DNA of 64,000 nucleotides from Malurus cyaneus samueli. Taxonomy: Eukaryota > Chordata > Aves > Passeriformes > Maluridae. The stretch covers positions 52,841,310 through 52,905,309 of the forward strand of contig CM019214.1 of NCBI GenBank assembly GCA_009741485.1, read 5' to 3'. A program made the translations under genes and the position numbers. This document shows, one piece after another, positions 52,887 through 64,000 of the stretch (positions are counted from its first letter, which is position 1; every line of letters starts with the position of its first letter). The notes beneath the pieces are model-generated. The model saw nothing but the letters and a program-made list of their open reading frames with translations. It made no database searches and was not told the DNA's origin.

Positions 52887-52932
52887 CAGTTTATCTGTCA
52901 CGGGAAAGGTTGTTCCTGTGACAGATAAACTG
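52887..52932. repeat. Near-perfect hairpin, 20-bp stem and 6-base loop
   Basis: Left arm 52887-52906 (starts CAGTTTATCTGTCAC) and right arm 52913-52932 are complementary with a single mismatch. The loop is AGGTTG. Pairing stops at the ends of the stem. The stem is too short for a standard microRNA precursor, which needs about 30 bp or more. Confidence 0.92.
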
Positions 52933-54879
52933 AAGAGGATGTGTTTTCTTGGTGCATCTTAAGTTTCTGGGGAAGTAGAATAACATCATACTTGAATTTT
53001 TCACACTTATGGCAAGAGGCTCTAGGTTGAGGAGCATCATCTTTAGTAAATGCTAGGAAAAGAAAACTAATAGGCCTACAAACTGTCTAATCCATAAGGA
53101 GACAGTGCCATAGGAACATGATTCTGCTGCTGGTTGGAAGGTAATATGTACATTAATCATGAGGCAGTACATGCAGCTAATTCATACTTAGGGTATTAAA
53201 AAGCCTTTGGTGAATTAGGAAATAAAGGTACTGTTGAGAAATGAACATCCAATGAACCCTACGAAATGTGTAAAGACTACTGTCAGGAAGCGCCGACAAT
53301 AATCAAGAATATTTTTGGAAATCCTAGCCCACCTAACCTATCAGAAAAATGAGATTAGTCTGTTTTTACAAGAGAAAATTGTGTTCAAAAATTATTTCTC
53401 CATTCTCTGGAGCATGAGCTATCCTAGAGATACTAAAGTCAGGAAACAACCAGCATATGGAAACTGAAAAGCACACAAGGATGTCTTACATGATGATCCA
53501 ATATGCTGAAGTAATTTTTTTTAAAAAAACCCAACTTCACTGTGTTGTCAAAGTCCAGAAATATTGAAAAATAAAAGCATTATTTAACCTAAGAACAAAA
53601 ATAAAATAGGTGTTTGCTTGGAATCCAGAAGAATAACGTCTCACACTTGTGAAATGAAAGTTTTTTTCACACAGAAATAACTGAGCCCATCTTTTGCATA
53701 AATCTTAATACATTAAATGAAAATCATGACCCTGATCATACACTTTCTTTGAGACTGAAATAAGGAAGTCAGCAAAGACCATTACATTTAAACTACTAGC
53801 ATCGTTTTTCTCAAAGCATTATCTCTTCCCAAGGCTGTCACAAAGCTATCTAAAAGGAGTAAAAAAGAAAAGAGACACCAAGGAACAGGAGTTACCTATG
53901 CACAGCACTGCTGCTCTGCATAGAGCACAGATCAGAAATGAGTTAGAAAATCAAGCCTCTGCTTCCTGGACTCTGTTTCAGCAAATATCCAGCGTGTACA
54001 AACAGCTCAGACCACACTCAGTGAGCAGAGACCCAGCTGCAATAAACCAGACAAGACAGAGAGACTGCTGGGCACCATCATAGACACCCAAAGTCCATAT
54101 AAAATAATGAGTAGGTTATAAACTCAAGACAGCAGGGAAGCGGTAAACAAAGATAACTGCAAAGTTGGGGCAGACTATAAAAAATTAAAGCCTTATTTTT
54201 TTTTTAAATTAAAGAAGTCACCTGAAATTGGGAAAAAAACAGCAAGCTCCTTTTCCCTTCCAGCAGCTAGAGGGGAGTGGAGTTTCAATTTTATATATTG
54301 CTAGCTAATCTGGAGGTAATATAAACTACTAATCTCTTACTCACGCCCCAGGTCTAACATGTTCCCCATTCCTGCATTTGAAAGTGTCATTCAAAATGTT
54401 CAAGATATTGAAATTTCAACTTTCCTGGGGAAATGAAGAAATAACTGTGGTTTCTGAGGAATATTTCAAGATTATTTTCTATTTAAAAAGGTGTTTCCAC
54501 AGCTAAATTAAAAAAAAAATTAAAAAGGATTTCCAAAGAATGTTAAGATGTCCAAAATAACACAACAGGATTGACAGCCTGGTACATTGTCAGTGTTGTA
54601 GTTATCCCAAATAATGGAGAATCTCAACATGCATATAATTAGGCCACTGAAACAATCTTGACTCTGCCCCATAGTCCCATGGTGCAATAGCCATATGATT
54701 ATGATTATGATTAAAGCTTCTCAGTCTGAAGTCCCAGGGCAGCATAAATTACTTTTTCATTTTGTGAAGTTTTATTTTCAATTCTCTTATGCTAACCTCT
54801 CTTACCTTTGCTGCAATGAGTAGAATTTTGAAAAGGTTTAAAATTGCATGGCATTTGGTTCCACGATAGCGTAGCTGAA

Positions 54880-55180
54880 AATTCATCTGCATGTAACTTT
54901 TTCCATCAGTGAGGTTATCAAAGAACTTCTCTTTTCAAATGGGTTTTCAATCCCATTGTTTAAATGGGACTGAGGGCAAATGTCCCCTCTCGTGATGGTC
55001 AGCACCTTGCTCTGTTTCCAACAACTTAATGCTGACAGCGAGTTAAACCCCCAGCTAAGCTGCCCCACAGGGGCATCTAATTGGCAGAGTGAATTTGCTA
55101 ATACTCCTCTGCTGCCAGCTAATTGAAATCTTCACTTTCCAATAGTGCATTGCTGCTGTTACCTAGCTGAATCTTGTCTA
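54880..55180. promoter_or_regulatory. Weak distal enhancer candidate
   Basis: Motif cluster seen by eye: ATCAAAG (TCF/LEF-like, 54918-54924), CCATTGTT (SOX-like, 54953-54960), and several TAAT/ATTA homeodomain cores (CTAATTGG at about 55078, GCTAATA at 55097, GCTAATTGAA at about 55118). The composition is less repetitive than the flanks. Motif density alone is poor evidence; cross-species conservation would be the real test. Confidence 0.2.
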
Positions 55181-58100
55181 CACTCTCAGAAACCTGGAGT
55201 CCTTGGTAGGTCCTGTTCTCAGGGGAAAATAAATGCATATTTTCTTCTAACTCAGGTAATGTTTTTGTAACAGAATTATTTGAGTTAAATTTTCCTTTTG
55301 AAGGTCCAAGTATAATGGCAAGATTGACCACACATTTGTTACATCTCCTGTTTTGGATCATAAAAGGTGAATGCGCATCCTTACTGAGAGCAATGTAAAA
55401 TGGTGAAGTTCTTTGCTGGTTTTGTGCAAGACAAGTTTTAGCTGGCTTGCTTTTCCAAGTTTATAAACTATTTATTCTTGCTTCTTCCCACCCCTCATTT
55501 CTGATGTTCTTATGCTATGAGTTTTGTTTCTCTTTGCCTGCCTTTCCTGGCAAGTTTTCTCTTTGCAGCTAGGTCCTTCCTTTCTGTTGCCATGCACAAT
55601 TTTTTTCCTTTAGGTTGCTAGGTATTACTAGGTTTCTTCTTATTTTGCTACTCATATGACTTCTGCTCACCATCCCCTCCCAAAGTTACCCCACACCTTT
55701 TATTCATTGCCACCTCTGCTCCCACATACTGAGCTGAATCAAATTTAAAAAATGAACACTGTAAGAGGCTTAAATGAAAATTCTTTGCTATAGCTAGTCT
55801 TAAAAAGTAAAACAATTATAGCAAAATTCAAACTTTAAGGAATGGGATTTCATATCTCCCCTGAAGAATGCCTTTTAATAAACCCCAAATTTAATGCAAA
55901 CAATTCTGGTGAAATGAGGAAGTCCTTGGCTGTAATTATCTAATCTATTGTCATGCTCAATAAACATAGCATAAATTATCACTGAGGTTAAGCTATACGT
56001 CACTATGTTTGTTCTAAAACACATCATAGACTCTCTCTGGGATCTAATTTATTAAACCCACTTCAGCAAACAGTGGCAAGAAGAAAAAATCAATTCCTTT
56101 TCCTCCATCAGAAAAAGGAACTAAACAACTGGTGTTCTGCATCAGGTAATTCAAGTAAAACATTGTAGACGTTCTGTCCCAGATGACTGTATGGAAATTA
56201 CCTTTTTAAAAGCTGTGAAATATGTAGGCTTTTTTTTTGTCTTTGAAATTTCCTCCAACTTCTTTCACTGATGGTGCAGCAATGATTGTACTGCTCCTCC
56301 ACTGGAATTGCTTCTGTCAAACAACTTAAGCATTGGCTTGACTTCAAAATGAGACAGCATGGAATGAACGGGTCATTGTCAGAGCTGATAAACTCAGGAG
56401 AAGAGATTCACCTCAGCCTCCGTGGCACCTAACTTAATCTTCCTTTATGGAAAGTCGCTAAAATTGCCCCTCTAAAGGACACTTACTTCTCTTTCCTATC
56501 CAAAGCTCCTAGTCTACAAGTTTCTGTCTGAATTTTCCTCTTCTTTTACAAGAGCCTTTGACTTTTCTCCATTCATGATGAAGACCCAGGTTAAAAGGAG
56601 CCCTGACAGTGGTCTGCGCCCATTCCTCCTCTCCATCTCACCCTCCATGCAGAGCTGACCTTGCTCATCACTGCTTTTAAAAGACAGGAAGAGCATCCCT
56701 TGGCCACAGCTGGCCTTTATGATTATACCTTTTGTCTGTGGGAAAATCTAAGAGGAAAAATGAGTAAAATAATAAACAGGTGACATAATAATGTGATATT
56801 AAAAAATAATAAAGCAAAGCATATTAATCTAATAATCTATATTGTTCAGCCTTATGTGATTATGCCAATACACCTTTTACCACTCCTTCTAAAATATTGT
56901 TCTACAGCACGGCCTCTGCTGGGGTTCCATTCAAGCCTCAATAAAGGGTCACACACATATGTCTTTTATGGAGGTTTTACTTCGTTACCTGCAGTAGAAT
57001 TATCGTCAATATATGTAGGGATAAGAGGAAAATAAAGCTGACTTCCTGGTCTTTGCTGAATAGGGAGTTTTTTTCACCTCTTTTAGAGATAATGCTGCCA
57101 GAAAGTATCACTTCCTCTCACTTATCAGCTCTATAGAAAGAAAAAACTTTTTTTCTAGGTATTCCTTGAACAGGTTTTATATTAAAACACCAACATAAAT
57201 TCTCAGTCAATAAAGATCAAAGTAGTCTCTCTGACAGCAGGGCAGATTTGTGGCAGCTGAGAGGTATGAAAATCTTAAAAATCCAAATTGAATGGGCTTC
57301 TTTTGTACCACTAAATCCCATCTTTAGCAGTTGCAGTCTATTTTGCCAAATAACCCATTTCATAAACCAATTACACTGTTTGGTTTTGATATGTGAATAT
57401 TGCTTGCTTTGTGATAATAGAGCAAGTATTTTCTTTTTTCTGGGGGGGGATGTGGAGAATTGCAGGGTGTGGAATAGCAGAATGTTTCTAAAAGAAAGAC
57501 ATTGTTGTGCTGAATATGGAAGAACTGTTTCATTGCCAAAGCAGGAGGAATAGAGAAGGGAGTAGAAGATTTCTAAATAATCTAAGGTCTCTATTCCAAA
57601 TCTTGTTTCAGTTGGAGATGGCTGCCAATAAGGTAAACTTAAAAGTGAGATACAAGGGTGACCCATGCTAGGTTTTCTGTACCCTGCACGCTGCACTGTT
57701 AATGTGGCCCCAATATCTGACACTGCCTAAACTGTTTTTCTAAAAAATTTCTAACTTTTATTAAAAAAAATATTCCATGGGTTTGTGAGTCCTTTCACTT
57801 TGATCACTTACATCACCTCCCTTACAAGCTTGATTTAGTAATCTCCATGTCAAGAAATGCTACCAAGTTCCTCCTTCAAGTCTTGTAAAATACATGTTCT
57901 GTGGCAGGACATTCAAGGACCAAAGCAGAGTAACATCCTTTCTTATAAAATTAAAGCCTAATAGTAAGAAGAGCCAACAACGTTATGCAAGAGTAATGAA
58001 GAAAGAGAGTCACAGGTCTCAAAAGTAATACAGCTGTTTCACTGTGATGCCACTTCTGCACCAATAAATATTGATTTTCAGATGCCTCCCATCTGGGAAC

Positions 58101-59939
58101 AAGGCAAACCAAGCAGCGTCTGCAGACTTCACACAGGTGAGGTTACAATATCCTCAGAGCCCAGCTCTGTCTGGATGGTTTTGGTGGGAAGGGGGAATAT
58201 ACCCTGCCTCTGCAAGTTCTTGCCCACTGTAGGAATAGTGTGACCCATCTTATTTTGGAAAATTGAACTAGGCCCAACATGAGCTTCCCTAATTCTTGAA
58301 ATGTATAGGTGTTGCTGAAAAAGCCATTTTCAAGAGAATTTATTTAAAAGAAACTGTCCTCAGGATGTTTTAGGAAGTTTTGAATTAGCTTTACACCCTG
58401 CACCACTAAGCCACTCTGCAATCAAAAGAACAGCTTCCTGTTAATCTCTGTTGGTAAAAAGTCTCTGTTTCAAATCCTGATGTGTTAGAAGCCAGATTCC
58501 CTGGAGCTTCCTTTACAAGGCCAGTCTTGATGTGCATGGCTGTGAGATCAGATTGGAGCCTGAAGGATGATGGAAGCTGAGAAACACCTGCTGAGGTGCA
58601 GGGCAGGGGACCCAGAGGGGAGCAACACTGTCACTTTGGAGATCTAAAGTGGTGTGGCTCAATCCAGACCTTCATTTAAAATATAGGACACTCCCTTAAG
58701 CCAAAGGCTTTAAAGATAATGTAGAAACTGGTGGGAGGTCTGTTTTGTACTGAAATACATAGTTCTAATTAAACTAGCTATTATCTGAAAATAGAAACCT
58801 GTTTGTGGAACTTGGTGTCTTTGGCTCCTGTTCATCTGAGACTCATATTTTTGGAAAAGGGTTTCAAAGAAGTGAAACTCACCATACAATCCTGTGATAG
58901 CATAGAAATTTATAACTGTTCCAACGGTTTCTGTTATCCCACTTGGAAGGCAGGAATAGTTTACGTGTGGTCCCAAGCATGGGCGTATGTAAAAAGGGGT
59001 TTTTTAAAAAGCTATATCCTTCTAAAAGTTTAGACATTAAGAACTCCAAGAAGAGTTGGAATTGACATTTGCTTTCCAAAATGAAGTCTTAGGTTATCTA
59101 CATTTGGTTGATGGCACTGCCTAGAAGTGGAATGAAGCAAAACATGGAGGGCTTGAAAAATAACAGCATTTGAGAAGAATTTGAGATGCGACTGAGTAGA
59201 AAGTTTCACCTGCCATGCTTTCCTGTTTGTCTTGGCCACAGGTAAAATGAGAAAAAAGGTTAAGTAACTTCTTCATTGATAGAGCTTGTTTTTCTTTTAG
59301 CTACTGTTGCACCAGGCATATTTACACCTGTTGGACCAAAATGATTACACAAACAGCAGGTTTTTTGAACAAATTTCTCAAATGCATCTTGACAACAAAT
59401 ACCTGCTCAAGTCCAGCTACCATAACTTCCCTCAAACCTTTTTAAAATCTAAAGGCTTGATACAATGAAATTATTTCTTTACAGTGCTGGTGCATATAGG
59501 TTCAGAAGCATTTCTTTGCTGTCCTGAGCCATCCACAACACATTCCTATCCAGGCAAATGGCATTTGTGAGCCAATGGGAAAATTTCAGGCTACAATGTA
59601 ATCAGGCTACAATGAATTAAGTCATAATTCAACAAGACCTTTGTTAGAAACAACTTTTGTTAAAAGAACTGGTGAAGTGTGTGCATCCTCGTAAAAAATG
59701 CCCTCCTGCTGAACAGAAGAGGACATCAAAACACTTTCCAAATGAGAAGGCTGTAAGCCAGAGCATGTGGAATGTAGGTTTATAAAGTGTATTTCTGAGC
59801 AGCTACTGGAGGCTGAAATGGAAGGAAGCCACCTTCTAGAAGAGTATTACTATGCTGATACTCTTCCTCAAATGAAGCTGTTAGTGCATTTCATACCAAA
59901 GCAACAAAATGCTGGTCCCACCATTTGATGACATCTGGG

Positions 59940-60290
59940 ATAAATTAAAGCTATTGCACTTACATTAAATAAGGGTCGAGTTGCACAATGCGTTGAACCA
60001 GCTTCACTCGCTAAAGATATTAGTCTAAATTTATAGCTCTCATAAGGAACTACAGCTCAGCTGGGCTCAATGGTCTCGCTTGCTTTTACATCAGCAGTTA
60101 AACTCAGCCAATGGTTCTCTGAGATATTTTTGTACTCTGTTCCCAAGCACTTATTCGGCTTCCCAAGCCAATGTCATTCTCCTAGATAAACAAAATGACA
60201 GCAAGTTAGCCATTTAGACAATTTTTGTCCAAAGGAGAATACTTCCAGTTCAAATGATTTTTCGTTAAAAGCCTTTTTTCAACGGAAAAA
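59940..60290. promoter_or_regulatory. Weak distal enhancer candidate
   Basis: The stretch has several CpGs despite the AT-rich context, a C/EBP-like TTGCACAAT (59981-59989) and an inverted SOX-like pair ACAAT...TTGTCC at about 60218-60231. The function is unproven. Confidence 0.2.
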
Positions 60291-63200
60291 TCTGTGAGGT
60301 TGGACTTTTGTTCCTTTTGGTGGGAATAAACTGCATCTGCATGTAGGGAAAATCTTAATGCATGTGAGACAGTAGTTCTTGTTTATATTATGAACATTAG
60401 GTCACACCCTCAACACATTAAGGGCATGAAGGCAATACAGCTCAGTAGATAAACTGTCAGAGTTTCGTGTTGAGGAACCCAGATTAGTTTTAGTGTGCTG
60501 GCAACCATGTAATGGAATAGCTGAGATACCAGTCTTCATGTAATTGCTCAGGGCCTCTGGCACTATGGGCAGTGTGTCATGATGCTCAAAACAGTATGGC
60601 AAGACAGTGAAAGGGTACAGCTGGTGTGAGTCTGTTTCTGTGCTGTCGTCAGACATCCTACTGCAGGGGCATAACCTAATTCTGGCTGCAGACTCGCACA
60701 GCTCCGGCCAGCGATGTTTATAAATAGGAGTGCGATCTACTAAAAAGTTTATAAACTCAATTATTGCTTTTTATTTCCTGTGCTGTTGAAACAATGATTG
60801 TTTTATTTTTCTTTTGCATGTTATTCACCACCTAAACTTTCTTTGTGCAGGCCTTCTTTACTGTCCTTTTTTTTTCTTCTTTCCCCTCCTACCCACACAT
60901 CTTGTATTTCCATTCTGCATTTGTAGATTCATTTCAATTGGTAACTTAAAACAAAGCATCTTCTTTTTCACCAGGTCTAATAGTGAAACTAAATCAGGAA
61001 GAAGGAGGGATGAGCTGATAATGTGTGAAAAGAGAAGGATAAATTCTTTGTGTGCAGAAAAAAAACGATGTCTGTGAGCAGTAGAACTAGCTGTAGAAAG
61101 AGCAAACATCTCACAGGTCTTGTTCATGCTTGTAATATCTCACTCAGCCTTCACTTTCCTTTGCCTTCATGTTGCTGTCTCCCAGCTGGAGGCTGAGAAC
61201 CCCTTTCTCTCCTCCAGTACCATGGTTTGCTGTCTCCCAGGGTCGTGCCAAGGAGCTGAATATGGGCTAGGGGATAAGAACACTCTGTGTGTGTATATGA
61301 GCATGTGTCTGTGTGTGTTTGTGTGGCAAACCCAGCCCAAACCCCAGCTGGAAGCTGTTCTTAACAGCAACCTCAACATACGAATGTCAGCTACAGCATC
61401 TTCATAACCTCAGGAGTTGGATCTCCAGGTTCCCATCAGTGCCTTCAAGGTGCTGATGTGAGCCCTTTGCCACTTTCACCCTATGGACACCTTCGGCAGA
61501 AGCTCTGAGAGCTGGGACAGATAGAGCTGAGAGGACTTAGTAGGGCCAAAGTCATATCCTGCTACAGGGACCATCCCCATCCCAGTGGCCCCTGGTGACC
61601 TTCTCCTGGAGCTTGGGTGGCTGGTCTTGCTGTGCATCGTGGAGGAAAGCACAGAACAAATGACAGGCATTCATTTTCCCTGTAGAACTAACAGAATGAG
61701 CAAAACCTTTTTTTCACTACTCTGTTTACACAATGTGTCCCCTGGGCAAATGCATTCCCAGGAAGTCTGCAGGTGGAAATTGTTCTCTCCTGCAACATGC
61801 TATGCCTAGCCCACACAGCTGGCAAAAGGCATGGGACAATTTGTGCTGGGGCTTAGAGTCCATATACAGGAAAACCTGTAAATGCTGCCACTTTGACATA
61901 CAGACCTTACAAATCACCACAGAACTAATTGAGAACATTAAAGCTTTTTTCATCCACAGTTTTGAAATTCACATTGAAAGATTTTCTATATTAGTGTTCT
62001 CATTTCACATAGTTTCTGAGAAATGGTGCTCATTTAATCCAAATATGCAGTCTGGGTTCATTTATATTAACACTGAGATGTTTATTCAAACCAACTTCAC
62101 TTTGCACAGATTGCCACATTGATTTTTTTTGATTTACTAGTGCCCCAAACTCAAAATCAATGGCACCAGTGTGAAAAAGCTACAGATAGCCTGAAAGTTT
62201 TCACTTAGAGCTGGCAAATGAACTTTCATCATCACCAGCTATTTCACTGCAGAGCATTTTGAAGTGTTCACTTGCTCCCACTGTTTCAAGCCTTGCTGGC
62301 ATTTCATGTGGGGTAAATATTTTCTGGGGTTCATATATGTGCTTCCAGGGTGATAAAATGAGAGTCCATCTCCTCCATGCCTATTCACAATTGTAGGTAG
62401 TGTCGAGTAGTATTAAGAAAGAGAAATGAGGGCACACTTGGTACCATTTTGCTGATTCTTCTGTAAGATGAAGTCTGAAGAGAATTGACTCTGTACTGCC
62501 TAAAAAAATGAATTAATTCGTTGATGAGTGATGTGTATGCATTTATGCTTGTTCCAACTTTTAAGCAATTTTTTTGGTATTGTAACTAAAAGAATTGTTT
62601 ACTTGATGGATCTCCCATGCACTTTAGGATTAGGGACATGGGAAGAAGAGACCTGAGCAGCAAAGAGGTCAGTTAATGATGGGGCAACAGAAGAGATGTG
62701 TGGTATGCTAGCTGGCCATCAGTGATCCTCTGTGGGCAAGCAAAGCCCAAAGGAAAAGCTGCCGGTCAAAATTTACAAGTTAATTTCCGAGTTAATATTT
62801 TGCTTTTTTTGCCTGAGAGACATTATGGGAACTTTGGCTTTTCAGCTCAGCCATGACATACCAGGCCCAATCTTCAGTCTTGTTTGGTGCAGGCTCAGAA
62901 GTTTGGTGCATCACTGAGATACTCCTAGGATCACCATAGGAAGTCAGGTGCTCATGTAAATGTAGCTGTCCAGCAACTCTTGGGACAATCCAATCCCATT
63001 TTGTAAATGTGCAAATGTACAAAGAGTATTTCTGTCCTCAGGTGTCTGTGAGACAAAACAAAATATTATGATTTAAAGGCTGTGATTCAATTAATTTCTT
63101 TCACATGCCTGTTTCCTAAAGATTGCACCCAATAATGTGTGAAACAACACAACAGTTTGGTATGAAAAGAAAGACCTCCTTCACGTCCTGCTGCAGGTTA

Positions 63201-64000
63201 TGAGCACAGGACCCCAGGAATGTGCTCTGATCAATACACCTACACAGATCACTTGTGACTTCAGGGTCAAATTTAGCAGCAGAAATGAGAAACAAAACTA
63301 TCCCATAAAGGGAAAGGCAAAGTAAGATGCAAACATTATGCATTCTAACACTGCATTTATGAGGGTCATATAGTTTCTTTTGTTAAAATGACCCAAGTAG
63401 TAATTTTCAGCCTAAAAAGTACTGTATATCTACATGGAGTCTAATAATAGTATTACAACCTTAGAGTTCATTGCTATGCACTCTCAAATTTATCTGAGAT
63501 ACTAGAAGACTTTAAATGGAGGTTTTTACTTTTCTGCAGGCAGTAATAGACTCAAGCCTACTCAATAGCTGCTCCACCTGTACATCCTCGCTCTCCTGGG
63601 GTTTTGTCTACAGTCTACTTATGGAAAATGAACTATATTTACCCACAGTCTATGCCTGATTATGCATTGGTTCCTGAGGTTTGCTGAAATGAGTAACACT
63701 GGAGATTTGTAAAAGGCAGCATACACTAGCAAATAAATTCCTGGAGTTAAGCAAGGAGTCAAACAGCTTGAATTGGATTTTTCCTTCTAGACACTGACAT
63801 CTTAAACCACACAGAGCAGCTGACTTACCACAGGCTTACCGCAGACTTACCGCCTTCCAGGAGTAATCACCTATCTCAGCCATGAGATAATGGCCACTAT
63901 GTAAACCCCTATATTTGGGATTTTTATGTGATTACTAAGCAGGCTGTCTGCATCACTGCACTTAATAACTGTCCCCTTTGAAAGACTAAACCACTGAGGG

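Larger units (their letters stand above)
52933..64000. other. Gene-free spacer to the end of the window
   Basis: No gene, RNA gene or clear transposon was recognised in these 11 kb. Motif-dense stretches at about 54880-55180 and 59940-60290 are weak enhancer candidates. A TG-rich patch lies at about 61283-61325. Open frames are short and have no domain (for example 57217-57723 minus, 168 codons, and 61733-62122 plus, 129 codons). Confidence 0.5.

Noticed and set aside
52887..52932. Hairpin as a microRNA gene
   Set aside because: The stem is only 20 bp and pairing stops abruptly at both ends, so there is no room for a Drosha-Dicer precursor.

Overview
The window reads as a nuclear chromosome segment of a bird. 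The evidence is one intronless vertebrate gene (KCTD12) in a strong CpG island, CR1-type LINE fragments with typical avian ORF2 residues, two LTRs that resemble avian endogenous retrovirus LTRs, no SINEs of mammalian type, and AT-rich spacer with long stop-free runs only where GC content is high. I cannot identify the species; a neoavian or passerine bird is a guess.

Layout. Positions 1-5100 are upstream spacer with no gene I can support. About 5140-7440 is a CpG island holding the promoter, the short 5' leader and the single coding exon of KCTD12 (plus strand, stop at 7164-7166). About 7167-12290 fits the long AU-rich 3' UTR of KCTD12, with the best poly(A) signal at 12270. From there to 64000 there is about 52 kb of apparent gene desert. 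In mammals, as I recall, KCTD12 is followed on its 3' side by a large gene-poor interval towards LMO7, and this window fits that arrangement.

The desert holds: a fold-back structure with interleaved direct repeats (13.2-13.6 kb); an old minus-strand CR1 scrap (15.6 kb); a clear plus-strand CR1 ORF2 fragment without the reverse transcriptase core (17.66-18.84 kb); an 89-bp tandem duplication (23.8 kb); a CTTT microsatellite (30.0 kb); a decayed CR1 (about 31.1-34.2 kb) split by a younger 1.32-kb solo LTR with a 6-bp target duplication; a second, older, 3'-truncated solo LTR (35.75-36.23 kb); short minisatellites and homopolymers; three perfect or near-perfect palindromes (46.0, 51.1, 52.9 kb); and some motif-dense stretches that could be distal enhancers.

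The most notable observation is in KCTD12 itself. The conserved body of the protein is intact, but its reading frame has no ATG before the BTB domain. The expected start (ATG at 6179) and the typical N-terminal residues are present in other frames, so the sequence appears to lack two bases in the GC-rich N-terminal segment. Either these are assembly indels or the start of the gene is really altered. I found no previously undescribed multi-gene system in this window.
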